64,000 nt of DNA from Odontocerum albicorne (taxonomy: Eukaryota > Arthropoda > Insecta > Trichoptera > Odontoceridae). Every line of letters begins with the position of its first letter. Within the stretch, counting starts at the first letter, position 1. Shown here in pieces: positions 46,933 through 57,559 of this stretch. The stretch covers positions 6,076,001 to 6,140,000 of the forward strand of contig OX463849.1 of NCBI GenBank assembly GCA_949825065.1. The letters run 5' to 3'. The notes below the pieces were generated by a model. It did not search any database and had not been told where the DNA came from. It saw only the letters and a list, made by a program, of their open reading frames with translations. Position numbers and translations under genes: made by a program.

Positions 46933-47929
46933 AAGGGTCTTTCAAATTGAGCAGTTTTTTAAATTCTTGAATAAAACACACAATTTGCTTTGATTCGAAA
47001 AAACTTTTTATTGGTCATTAAAGTATAATGTATGACGTTTAAACACAAAAAAACAATATTCGTTAAATGTCCACCTCTTGCAGCTCCACAGATGAGCACT
47101 CTTTTGTCAAAATTTTCGATGACATTTTGGCATAATTGATGTTCTAACTCATCAAAAAAGCGAATAATTTCGTCCTTCTGCTCAGGAATTGATTGGGAGG
47201 CATTCTTATAGACCTAGTTTTTTACGTAACCCCAGAGAAAATAGTCCAACGGTGTCGGATCACATGATCTTGGTGACCAATTAACATCACCGTTTCCGGA
47301 GACTACAATACATAAAATAATTCTCAATTTGAACGCGTTATTGTATCGTATACGACTCCATTTTTATAAATGTAATACATTACCTTCCCACGGCGGAGCT
47401 TTGCAGAGAGTATCAGGTCCTGAACATAGCCAATTTGCATCTCAAATCCATTCTCTCGCACTACCATCGAGAGGAAGGGAAGATGCAAACTCAGCAGAGA
47501 CACATGACACGCATGGCAACTAATGAAATGTTCTCCATCCCTAGAGTTAAAACCTCTTTTGCCCACAGGCAATATGCTTATTTGGCTCCCATGACATACA
47601 ATGGCGTGCCGAATTCAATAAAGGTAAAGGTAGGAAAACCATCTATAAGGTTGACCACCTTATAGACCTGATTTTTCACGTTACCCCAGAGAAAATAGTC
47701 CAACGGTGTCAGATCACATGATCTTGGTGGCCAATTAACATCAACGTTTCTGGAGATTACAATACATAAAATAATTCTCAATTTGAACGCGTTGTCGTAT
47801 TGTATACGACTCCATTTTTTAAAATATCATACATTACACTTTTCAAATGTCACAAGACCCAGGCAAGTTTGCGACATCATCTGTGTTTTATCCAAGAATT
47901 AAAAAAAACGCTCAATTTGAAAGACCCTT
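46933..47929 (-). mobile_element. Tc1/mariner-like DNA transposon B with internal duplication
   Basis: TA at 46931-46932 and 47930-47931. Inverted ends AAGGGTCTTTCAAATTGAGC. The minus strand has two copies of the transposase block GDVNWSPRSC / VDVNWPPRSCDLTPLDYFLW, at ~47200-47370 and ~47655-47830, each ~175 bp, so the element has been rearranged. Between them lies the segment also found in transposon A (43740-44030). Stops prevent function. Confidence 0.82.
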
Positions 47930-48924
47930 TATTAGACTTCCAATTCTAAAGGAGAAATAAATGAAGGTTGGCTTCTCTCAAAAGTAAGTACAAATCATCC
48001 ATTACATTCTTTCGGATCGGACCATTCGTGTCCAAAACGGATTGAAGGTAATTTCTAAAAAAACTATTTAAGGGTTTTCCGCAGGGTTCTGTCTTGAGCC
48101 CGATTCTATTCAATATATACTGCGCTGATATTGGGGAGGCTGTCCTGTGTGATTTTAAAGTTTTTTACCACATTGATGACATTGTCATTTATCTGTCTGA
48201 TCGAAACTTGTCCTTGGTATCGGATAGAATTTCTGAATTTCTTGATTTCCTGAATGAGTGGTGTCATTTCAATGGCTTACAAATCTCGTCCACTAAAAGC
48301 AAAGTAGTAATATTCACTAATAAACATCAAGTTACTTCCACATCAATTAAGATAAATAACATCGACATTCCAATTTGTGAACAGGTTAAGTTTTTTGGCA
48401 CTATCCTCAACGGGAAGCTGTTACGGAATGATCATATAAATGATATTGTTACAGTCTGTGAAAGACACATTGAGAGCAGTTTCCAGGGTCTGGTGTGGTA
48501 CTCATCTTTCCGCTTTGAAGCTATTTTATGTCGCTTTTGTGCGCAGTCCATTATATTACAGATGTATTCATTGGGACCCCCTGCCCCAATAATTGGAATT
48601 AAAAATGAGCTGTGTTCAATCCAAATGTCTAAGAATATTTTCTTTTCGAATCGGGTACTAACGGGAATTGATCTCACAACCTCCAGGCAGGAAGAAAATG
48701 TATCGATAGAATGGTGCCGAGATCTGCCCCAGAAGATCTTCAAAATACAGCGCTAGAGATTTTCCTACCTCGACACATATATTTCATCCCTTCCATATTC
48801 ATACACCTCTTCTTAAATTCTTCTTAAATCTTCTTAAATTTCCTTCAATTCAAATATCATTAATTTCATCCAATCATACTTTCCTTGATCTTCTTCTGTA
48901 CACATAACGAATTTCATGACCTAG

Positions 48925-49146
48925 TGACGATCTTTTTGGTCTAGTTGGTAAGATGCCTGTCTCCCAGCCCGGAGTTTGTGGATTAAAATCGCGTTGGAAC
49001 AATTTTTTTTTTAAAAGGATTCCAGTTTCGTCGTCCCTTTAGGCCTCTTTAACATGTTTATATATGGTTGAAAGAGATTGTTACACGTATTGCAAACCCA
49101 CCAGATTGTACTGTAAACAACAAGTGTTACAAAATACAATAAAATA
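48925..49146 (+). mobile_element. tRNA-derived SINE, complete (about 220 bp)
   Basis: Head TGGTCTAGTTGGTAAGATGC (box A-like), CTGTCTCCCAGCCCGGAG and TGGATTAAAATCG (box B-like, diverged). Body CCTCTTTAACATG, then the tail GGTTGAAAGAGATTGTTACA, ATTGCAAACCCACCAGATTG and an A-rich end with ATAAAATAAA. The tail matches the 3' end of LINE family e at 50965-51215. Confidence 0.8.
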
Positions 49147-49554
49147 AATGCTTAGTACCCGTGACGAGTATAATAATATGCACATTACAAAGTGACAGAT
49201 CAGGGAATTTAACGTTGGTGTTACCCGATATGACTATGTAACATTAACCTGTTTGAGATAGGCGTATCATATTCTATGTAAGACAAGGAGATTCTGTAAT
49301 TGCAGCTTTTCTATATCTTTTTTCTCTATTGAGTCCCTGATAAACAGCAACAGTTCTACGCCATTTGGCTCCATCTGCTGTTCTTTGCTCTCAATCGTGG
49401 TCAGAATTGATGTTTATAAACGTCTCATGCAGTAATTTTTTTTATATATTATATATATTGTGCTGTCCACCGTGCTTTCTTTAACTTTTCTTCAGCTCTT
49501 GATCTTCTTTAACGACACTTTCCTCTCTCATTTGAATTGTATTGGTCTTAATCC
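49147..49554. other. No feature seen
   Basis: Spacer; no supportable frame. Confidence 0.5.
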
Positions 49555-50030
49555 CTATCTAAATATATATGCGTATGGCATAGTCAGGCGCTTTATAAAA
49601 TCAAATTTAAATCCCTCAGCCATATTTTGGCTTCAGTCGTCAGTTTGTTTATATCGTCCATCACTCCGTGGAACCTATGTTTAGGGCATTCTCTTATAAT
49701 ATGGTGTAGGGTCTGAGCCGCAGCACCGCAGTCACAACTGGGGTCATCGATGTAGCCCCATTTGTGGCGCTCGGCTGCACTTCTGCTGCAGTCTGTTCTA
49801 ACACGGTTCAGTGTTGCCCACTCTTTGCGGTTCAGCTCAAAGCCGGCGACCCTCTTAGATGGTTCCGCAATAAGGTGTTTATTTCTCGTGTCCCCATTTC
49901 TCTATTCCTCTGTCCAGGCCTTTTGACCGTAAACCCATTGCTCTCTTAGGCCTGCGCTCTAGCCCAGAAGGGTTTTCTTGATTTTAGCCTAGTATGTGGG
50001 GTATTCTTCAGGGTCAAGTTTAAAAGAGAG
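49555..50030 (-). mobile_element. LINE C-terminal fragment (family f), second copy
   Basis: Same as 820-1263 plus 1762-1795 but without the RTE insertion, so it shows the original continuous order CTAGTATGTGGGGTATTC. The minus strand gives a RKEWATLNRVRTDCSRSAAE block, a CDCG motif and a RECPKHRFHG-type end. Confidence 0.7.
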
Positions 50031-50448
50031 GTGTTAATTGATCTTCAAACTTATTATATATTATGGGATCCAAATAACCCAAAACTATATCAACCAAAAT
50101 ATTCATTGCTTTTGATACTGTGATTTATCTTGGTTTTGGCAAGCGAAAATAATGAGAGACGTTTAATGATGAAATTGTGAGCACGTGTTATCAAGTTAAC
50201 AGGATTCCTGTTTCCCCAACAGGATCTCACCATGAAATGTTGTGGTCTGCTGAGTAAACCAACTCTCACCCCACAAGCCACGCTCACACGATTAGGCATA
50301 TCGAGTATACAATACACACAAACAAAACAAAAATTTCAACACAAACCATCATAAAATATTTCTCTTTATCGCATTATTTTCATTCCATTTCAATTAAAAT
50401 TTAGCTCAGGTTATTTTTATTCTAAAAAGTTAAAAATCTCTGCTCTTT
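50031..50448. other. No feature seen
   Basis: AT-rich spacer. Confidence 0.5.
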
Positions 50449-51215
50449 TTGATTCAGGACTATGCGGACGTATGTTACTTGGATGTTACAGAGGAACAGC
50501 TGGAAAAATTACAACGCCTTCAGAATGTGTGTCTAAGATATATTTTCAACCTATGTAAGAACGATCATATAATTGCATACCAGAAGGCATTGAACTGGTT
50601 GAATGTTAAAAATAGACGCCAAATTCACATACTATTTCGATTGTATAATGTTCTTAACTGTCCCACCACCCCCTCTTATCTCGCCGAAAATTTTCAGCGT
50701 CTTTCCAATCATTGATTAGCGCTACGCTCAAACAGAGATTGTTTATTGGCCTTTCCAGTTCACCGCTCCTCTTTTTTTACGTCGTCCTTTACTGTCCATG
50801 CAGTGAGACTCTGGAATCAGTTACAAACCAATATAAGACTCGCTCTGTCCTTGGCATGCTTTAAGAAGCGACTGAAAAAACTCTTAATTTCTAGTCAGTA
50901 AAATAACGTGTTTCATTCCTGATTTTTATTTTCCTTTCCTCTCCGCCATCCCTTCCTTTTCTTTTGATTGATGAAACCTCACTTTATATGAAAAAGAATG
51001 TTCGGGTGATTGTCCGTCTTTGTGGGGTTCGTGGGTATATGCTCACGTATGTGTTTATGTATTTCGTGGAGATGGATAGTCATTTGAATGATTCACGCAA
51101 CCACGTAACTTGCTTCATTTACTTTTGTCTGGTTGGTTGGAAGAGATTGCCGCCTGGCAATATACCCACCAAATGGTATTTTCTATAAAAGCGTTAAATA
51201 AATAAATAAATTATG
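50449..51215 (+). mobile_element. Jockey-like LINE (family e) carboxy end plus 3' region
   Basis: Frame 50449-50715: DYADVCYLDVTEEQLEKLQR, LQNVCLRYIFNLCKNDHIIA, RRQIHILFRLYNVLNCPTTP. After a shift: FTVHAVRLWNQLQTN and ACFKKRLKKLLIS (to ~50900). About 300 bp of 3' region follow, with the tail GAAGAGATTGCCGCCTGGCA and (AAAT)n. Confidence 0.85.
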
Positions 51216-51224
51216 GCTACTTTT

Positions 51225-51405
51225 CACATTTTATATGCTCACGTATATGTTTATGGATTTCGTGGGGATGGATAGTCATTTGAATAATTTATGCGACCAC
51301 GTAAGTTGCTTCATTTACTTTTGTCTGGTTGATTAGAAGAGATTGCCGCCTGGCAATAAGCCCGCCAGTTTGTATTTGCAATTAAAGTGTTAAATAAAAA
51401 TAAAT
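51225..51405 (+). mobile_element. Second copy of the family e LINE 3' tail
   Basis: Repeats the last ~180 bp of the preceding element (TATATGCTCACGTATATGTT, then GCCGCCTGGCAATAAGCCCG), tail TAAATAAAAATAAATTAATT. It is either a short independent insertion or a tail duplication. Confidence 0.8.
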
Positions 51406-51756
51406 TAATTAATTAAAAAAAAACCCGATCCAACTTATAAATTTATGATGTACTCTAAAAACAATATAAACCGATGTGGTAAAGTTTATAAGTATTCTTA
51501 ACACTACATTAACTTTGGTGTTATTATATTATTTGATCGCGTTACAGATGGTTCGCGGGAGTAATGGAGTAATGTGGTGTCTACATTGATCAAGTGTTAG
51601 GCCGAGCTACTCGGCGGAGTGAAACTAATATAAAACACTGACTCGACACACCCGTGTGTCGTTATATAAGATAAAACATAATGTAGAAAAAAATATTAAA
51701 TCTAAAAATGATATTTTTTTAAAATTTGAATTGATTTATTTTAATATACATTTCGG
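51406..51756. other. No feature seen
   Basis: AT-rich spacer before the 76-bp array. Confidence 0.5.
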
Positions 51757-52310
51757 AGAAAAACATTTATATAATTAGTTTACATTATGCTTTATGGCGC
51801 TCTTTTATTTATTTATTTATTATTACACATGACAAGAAACATTTATTAAATTAGTTTACATTATGCTTTATGGCACTCTTTTATTTATTTATTTATTTAT
51901 TATTACACATGACAAGAAACATTTATATAATTAGTTTACATTATGCTTTATGGCGCTCTTTTATTTATTAATTTATTATTACACATGACAAGAAACATTT
52001 ATATAATTAGTTTACATTATGCTTTATGGCGCTCTTTAATTTATTTATTTATTATTACACATGACAAGAAACATTTATATAATTAGTTAACAATATGCTT
52101 TATGGCGCTCTTATATTTATTTATTTATTATTACACATGACAAGAAACATTTATATAATTAGTTTACATTATGCTTTATGGCGCTCTTTTATTTATTTAT
52201 TTATTATTACACATGACAAGAAACATTTATATAATTAGTTTACATTATTATGCTTTATGGCGCTCTTTTATTTATTTATTTATTATTACACATGACAAGA
52301 AATATATACA
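51757..52310 (-). repeat. Tandem array, ~76-bp unit, about 7 copies
   Basis: The unit is ACATTTATATAATTAGTTTA, CATTATGCTTTATGGCGCTC, a (TTTA)n stretch and TTATTACACATGACAAGAA. Copies are nearly identical. The last unit runs directly into the dispersed repeat at 52311-52790, whose own end is CTTGTCATGTGTAATAAT. Confidence 0.92.
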
Positions 52311-52790
52311 ATTTGCGAAAAAACAACAGGTCGTTTGATTTGGACATACAATTTTAATGTATCTGGGTTTGTTGCCTTTCATTTGTCGTATTCCAGTAAA
52401 GTAGGCTTTTGCCTGTATCTTACTGAGGATATTTAGCATGAAAAAATAAATCGATACTTCTTTCCGATTTTTGATTACACAAAAACCAAAACCCCGTTGC
52501 ACGCTCTCATCGATCTGACAAACAGTGACACTCAACTACAACTGGAAACATTTTGCGAAATTCAACTCCTCACACATCATCACTCCAGAAAGACCAAAAA
52601 TATTCATCCCGCAATATACCGCACACAATCATAAGAATAAAAATAAAAATTTAAAAAAAAAATACACAGAAACACAAATACAAAAACAACCAAAATTAAA
52701 ACAAGAAGAAACCCACACTCACGAGCTCACACAAATCTTTTCCACTTGTCATTCATCCTGAAAGCCCAAGTACTCAAAATTCTATTATTA
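52311..52790 (-). mobile_element. Dispersed repeat, probable LINE 3' end
   Basis: Inverted copy of 44069-44555. Shared blocks include GGCTTTTGCCTGTATCTTAC, TTTTTCATGCTAAATATCC (inverted here) and AGCCCAAGTACTCAAAATTC. No coding potential. Confidence 0.8.
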
Positions 52791-52799
52791 TTATGTCAG

Positions 52800-53042
52800 T
52801 TTGGTTGATCTACACATATATTTTATTATTTTATTGTATTACGCTTTCATTGTATACAGTACAACCTGGTGGGCTTATTGCTATGTGGTAATTTATTTCA
52901 ACCCACCAAAAAAATGTTAAAAGGTCTTAGGATAAAACCAGACTATAATCCTTTTTATAAAAATCTTGATTCCTGGCGGGTATTCAACCCGTAACCTCCG
53001 GATTGGGAGACAGGCGTCCTATCAACTAGGCCAGGGAGGTTA
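52800..53042 (-). mobile_element. tRNA-derived SINE, complete, best-preserved
   Basis: Minus strand from 53042: CCTCCCTGGCCTAGTTGATA (box A), GACGCCTGTCTCCCAATCCG, GAGGTTACGGGTTGAATACC (box B). Then AAGATTTTTATAAAAAGGAT, CCTTTTAACATTTTTTTGGT and the tail CAATAAGCCCACCAGGTTGT with an A-rich end. Confidence 0.85.
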
Positions 53043-53359
53043 TTTATACTCATATTAGGGTAAAATGATACCAGTCAGATAAAATAATTCTACTTGTAAC
53101 AATTTTCTCACGCGTGTACGAGTGTTGTTTCTTCACATACAGAGTAGTATTAATAATAATATAAAAGGATCCTTAAGCACACTCTAACTCGGGATTCGAA
53201 CATATATTTTGATAAGATTTTTTTTACGAGTGCGATGAAAAACGAGTTCTGTGACCACTTTAGTGATTCCTTGCTGATAGGTTCGAATAATGGAGTCAGG
53301 AGACATAATGCTGTCTCTTGGTCACGCTCTTCAATTGTTCAATATGTCCTAATCGATAA

Positions 53360-53830
53360 GTATTCTATTATTAAAAATATTATGCTTTGTGTAAAAATCT
53401 TCAATAATTTCTCGCAAATATTCTTTTGTTAAACATTTTATGCTTTGTGTAAAATTCATCATTAATTAATTGTACGTATTATTTTATTAAAAATGTTACG
53501 CTTTGTGTAAAAATGTTCATTAATTTCTTGCAAGTATTTTTTTTTTATTAAAAATGTTGTTTTGTGTAAAAATCTTCGAAAATTTCATACAAGTATTCTT
53601 TTATTAACAATTTTGGGTAAAAATCTTCATTAATTTCTTATACGTGTAAAAATCTTCATTAATTAAGTATTCTTTATTAAAAATGTTATGCTTTGAGTAT
53701 AAATCTTCATTAATTTCTTGTAAGTATTCTTTTATTGTATTAAAAATGTTATTCTTTGAGTAAAAATCTTCAATAATTTCTTGGAAGTATTAAATTATTA
53801 AATCTTCGTTAATTTCTTGGAAGTATAAGC
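53360..53830 (+). repeat. Degenerate minisatellite, ~60-bp unit, ~8 copies
   Basis: Repeats of AAAAATGTTATGCTTTGTGT, AAAAATCTTCATTAATTTCT, TGCAAGTATTCTTTTATT with many small deletions. Confidence 0.8.
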
Positions 53831-54247
53831 ACTATAAGATATGAAAAACAGAGAACTGCTGAATTTTGCATAAACAATTGGAATATATAGACAGGCTATC
53901 CTTAGTGATTGAGTATTATTATGCCATCTTGTGATTGGAAGACGCCTAAGTGAGTATTGATTTAGTGTGTGTAAGACATTGCACTTAAGCAATTACACAA
54001 TATTGACACATCAAAACCAAATATTCAATGGTCACGGGATTTGAGTTACAAGAAGATCGGCAGGTTTAATCAGTAGCGTGCTAAGAATTAATCAGAAGTT
54101 AAACGGTTTAAGACTAAAATCACTCCAGAAGTGAATCTGCCAGGTAAAGGAGATGCTCGTTTGCTTGGCGTGAATGCTAACTGTGCCACCACAGTCAACT
54201 ACTATGCATTATACAATGAAGCATTGAAATAAATATATATTACATTA
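53831..54247. other. Mostly featureless; SINE/LINE tail scrap at the end
   Basis: GCATTATACAATGAAGCATTG followed by AAATAAATATATA (54206-54238) resembles the SINE tail. Otherwise nothing. Confidence 0.4.
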
Positions 54248-54455
54248 TAATTTATTTTATCAAACACTGTTTATTCCACTTTGTTGTAACGGTATAACCC
54301 AACCAGTTTCAAGGCTTCCACCTCATCTTCAGGGGAGCACAAATAAGTCATGTTTGTGCTCCCTTGAAGATGGGGTGAAAGCCTTGAAACCGGTAGGATT
54401 ATACCGTTACAACAAAGTGAAATAAACAGTGGTTGATAAAACAAATTACAATTCT
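54248..54455 (+). mobile_element. Uninterrupted fold-back element with opposed hammerhead-like motifs
   Basis: The ~208-bp palindrome has arms TTTATTTTATCAAACACTGT, TTATTCCACTTTGTTGTAAC and GGTATAACCCAACCAG, inverted in the right half. Left-arm motif (minus): CTGAAGA, T, GAGGT, loop GGAA, GCCTT, GAAACTGGTTGGG. Right-arm motif (plus, 54364-54393): TTGAAGA, T, GGGGT, loop GAAA, GCCTT, GAAACCGGTAGG. Helices pair with G-T wobbles. Confidence 0.8.
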
Positions 54456-55126
54456 ATAAATATATTTTGCGATTCAAAAATATGTCAGTCCAACGGTGAA
54501 ATATGTTTTTTGATATGTACTATATAATTAAAATTTCTAAGCATGATGAGTGATATGAGGTTATTTTCTTATGTCTTTAAGTTGCTGACGGGAGCTACCC
54601 CTTATCCTACTTTGTAGGAAATATAAAGTTTTATGTTCCTGACAACTATTCGAGGTACTGAAATATTGACCTATTTATGGTAGACTGGCAGTAAGTAGAA
54701 CTTACTTGCCATATACTCTTTCTCTGTATAACGGGATGTTCATTTAAAATAAAGCCTCGGATAGTGACATCTTAATAAATAAAAAAATACGGTGCAAGTG
54801 AAATTAAGATGGATTCGATTTCAAAATGGTAAAAATGGGATAACATAAAAAATATATTATATCTGTATTTTAAATGTATGGAAAAAATAGTGTAAAAAAT
54901 AGTGACAATCGGAAAGAATACGGATTTCAAGGAGATGCAGTGCTTTGTATAAGCAAATTAGCATTAATTTGGTTTAACCACGCATGTACTCGTAGGTTTA
55001 ATGCTGAAATATTTACAAAAATAATCTATTCAAGTAGTATAGAAGGTAAAAGAAGTTTGGAAAGACGTAAAAAAATGAGGCTCGACCAATGAAGTTACAA
55101 GGGAGTAGCACAAGCAATTATGTTAC
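54456..55126. other. No feature seen
   Basis: AT-rich spacer. Confidence 0.45.
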
Positions 55127-55213
55127 ATAAAGTGGAATAAACAGTGTTTGATAAAACAAATTACAATGTCTTTAAACCTCCACAACGTTAATGCCTTAAC
55201 TATAAACAATATA
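55127..55213 (-). mobile_element. Half of the fold-back element
   Basis: AAAGTGGAATAAACAGTGTT, TGATAAAACAAATTACAATG and TCTTTAAACCTCCACAACGT, TAATGCCTTAACTATAAAC: one outer arm with the extra ~50-bp end also found at 33873-33922 (inverted) and 62328-62380. Confidence 0.7.
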
Positions 55214-55915
55214 TAAAAAAAACTTATATTTCGTTAAAAACGTATACTTATATTTCGAACCACATTCATATTAATCCCAAGTGTAATTCTCGAACAGTAA
55301 TATCAAACGATTCATCGAAATTTGTTTATTTTCCTCCATTCAAACATATATTCTGTTTTATATGCATTTTCAAAACCTTTTGAAAAGCAATCAGCCAACA
55401 CTCATTGCTAAATGTTCTATGAGAAATTTCAGCCATTGCACCCGACTCGCTAGTGAATATCGCCGCTTGAAAATATTCAAAATGGAAATAAAAGTGCCTT
55501 GCAAACAAAAAACACTTTAGCACAGCCTCTCCGCCAGTGGCGATGGCTTTCCGAAACATAAATCGCATGGAAGCTCTCGACGAGCTTTAATGGTGGTATT
55601 TTGTTTCTAGTGTGGTCTCAAAACTATTTTCCAGCAAAATGGAAATTACCTACAAAGTTCGATGTTTTTAATAGGGTCCACAAAGCTAATAGAGCTTTCA
55701 TTGATTTTGTTTGAGGGTGTAGTAGATAAGGGAGGTTAATAAAGGGTAAGGGTATTCTTTACTTCTGAACAGTTACGTTTTTCAGTCTATTAAGTAGGTC
55801 CTGATCTTTTATTATAACCGGCCTATTAGATCTTAACACTTAATGACAGGCTCTTTTAGGCGAAACCAACCGGTTTATGCCGAGGGTTTTAAATGTTTAA
55901 TAAAAAAAGTTTAAT
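55214..55915. other. No feature seen
   Basis: Frames are short and unrecognised. Confidence 0.45.
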
Positions 55916-55918
55916 GTA

Positions 55919-56876
55919 CGAGGCATATCCAGAAAGTAAGTGTACTGAATTTTTGTAGGTTACAATTTTTTTTATTTAAACAAAAAAATTACGTGGTTAC
56001 CGTAGTACATATGTAAGCTATTTTTCGACATAGTTGCCATTCCTCTCAATGCAGGTGGTGAAGCGGGGTATCAACTTTTTGATGCCTTCCTCGAAGTAGT
56101 TTCCCGCCAACCCCTCCGTCCACTTCTCCACCTCCTCCTTTACCTCCTCGTCGGTTGCAAACCTTTTTCCACCCGTGTGCAGCTTCAGGGAGGTAAAATA
56201 TAGTAATCTGAAGGTGCTAGGTCAAGGGAATGCGCGGGATGGTTCAGGAAATCCCATTTAAACGAGGCGAGCAGTTCCTTCGTGGCGTTGGAGGTGTGTG
56301 GTCTGGCATTGTCGTGCAGCAGGCAGACTCCCTTTGTCAGCATGCCTCTCCTCTTGTTCTGAATCGCCCTCCGCAACTGTTTTAGGGTCTCACAGTATCT
56401 TGCAGAGTTGATGGTCTCGCCTTGAGGCATATATTCAATTAAAATTATGCCTTGACAGTTCCAAAACACGGATGCCATGATTTTCTTGGCTGAAATTGTG
56501 GTTTTGAACTTTTTGGCGGAGGGTGAAGAGGTGTGACGTGACCGTTTTTAAACTCGCGATACCACTTGTACACACTCGTACGATTCATAGCTTAATCACC
56601 ATATGCAGTTTTCACCTCATTATAAACCTCAACCGGAGGTTTTCCCTTCCAAACGAGATAACGGATGACGCCACGTATTTCGCACTTGGCGAGAGATTGG
56701 ATTGACATTTTTCACGAAACGTGTTGTCTCGTCGACACTTCTCAACGTACTGACCTCGAACCGGTCTCGTTGTGGAGGGGAAGGGTCAGGCTACACGGAA
56801 GTGTAGCCAATATGCCGAAAATAAAATCCATCCGGTCGTGAGAGCCTCAGTACACTTACTTTCTGGATACGCATAG
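55919..56876 (-). mobile_element. Internally deleted mariner element, copy 3 (958 bp)
   Basis: TA duplications at 55917-55918 and 56877-56878; same ends, same internal deletion and same orientation as copies at 4906 and 10697. Confidence 0.93.
56018..56708 (-). pseudogene. mariner transposase remnant, copy 3
   Basis: The helix-turn-helix half has a stop (GGT GAT TAA where the others have AAA, read on the minus strand near 56593). The same one-base loss in the T run as copy 1 lies near 56510. A further one-base loss near 56198 truncates the frame after SDYYILPP. The second and third catalytic regions HDNARPHT and LDLAPSDYY are otherwise visible. The shared T loss groups copies 1 and 3. Confidence 0.9.
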
Positions 56877-56999
56877 TATATGGTTAATCTGTATTAAACA
56901 CTCAAAGGTGGACTTTTTTTCAGTACTGTTTTCGACAATCGATCATATACCATAGTCGTGATGCATACATACTATACATAGCTATCATCACGCAAGTTT

Positions 57000-57265
57000 C
57001 CAGTTGGATAAGGCAGAGAGGACAGCATGCCACATTTCTATAACGACAAACAACCTTCACCATATTTAGATTCATATATCTTCTCATATAGTTTCTTCTG
57101 TTTAAATTACTCCTTACCTTTCCTTCTTTCAAAATTTCATCCACTTGGCCCTATCATACTTTTCTCGGTCATGGAAGAAGCGAAAGTTTTGTGCTGAGAT
57201 AAAAAAGATTGGAGATCCCACCACGCAAAGGACACGGCGTGGGGATATGTATGTATGTAACATCT
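57000..57265 (-). mobile_element. RTE-type LINE relics (family b), inverted pair
   Basis: Minus frame 56920-57144 contains MDEILKEGKVRSNLNRRNYM, RRYMNLNMVKVVCRYRN, the family b carboxy block. Immediately beyond 57175 a + strand family b 3' end begins (EAKVLC, then CCACGCAAAGGACACGGCGT and GGGGATATGTATGTATG). Confidence 0.55.
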
Positions 57266-57555
57266 AGCTAGAAGAAGAGTTTGGAGAAGAGACCGTTTTT
57301 CACTCAGCTTTGTTGCTTGATGGAAGAAAGCACCCTTCGTTCGTGATGCATGTTATACTATCTCTCGTACTTGCCATTCGATGCCATACTAAGCCCATGA
57401 ATCCATACGTTCTGCCTTCTGCAAACATGGCAGATGCACTGCAGTCAAGTTTCAAATATGATTTAAAACATGTTATAATACTGCACTAAGAGTCGTTCTA
57501 TGGAGGCCCGTTTAAAATTAACCCATGGTTTGTAAGTGTACTATGCATGCAGAAG
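57266..57555. other. No feature seen
   Basis: No supportable frame or repeat. Confidence 0.45.
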
Positions 57556-57559
57556 GATG

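Larger units (their letters stand above)
46440..48640 (+). mobile_element. Jockey-like LINE reverse transcriptase (family e), split by two DNA transposons
   Basis: Joined across the two insertions the reading gives, in order: FVEQNCLLLSYQFEFRKSK (to 46511); ACVDNLSILKTDIR and EYTIAAFIDIRVAYDN (46825-46930); SDRTIRVQNGLKVISKKT and GFPQGSVLSPILFNIY (48010-48120); and the catalytic region FYHIDDIVIYLSDR, where HIDD stands for YADD. It goes on with NEWCHFNGLQISSTKSKVVI to about 48560, after which the frame shifts. The two nested elements are at 46512-46816 and 46933-47929. A SINE-like scrap in minus orientation lies at ~48650-48720. Confidence 0.85.
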
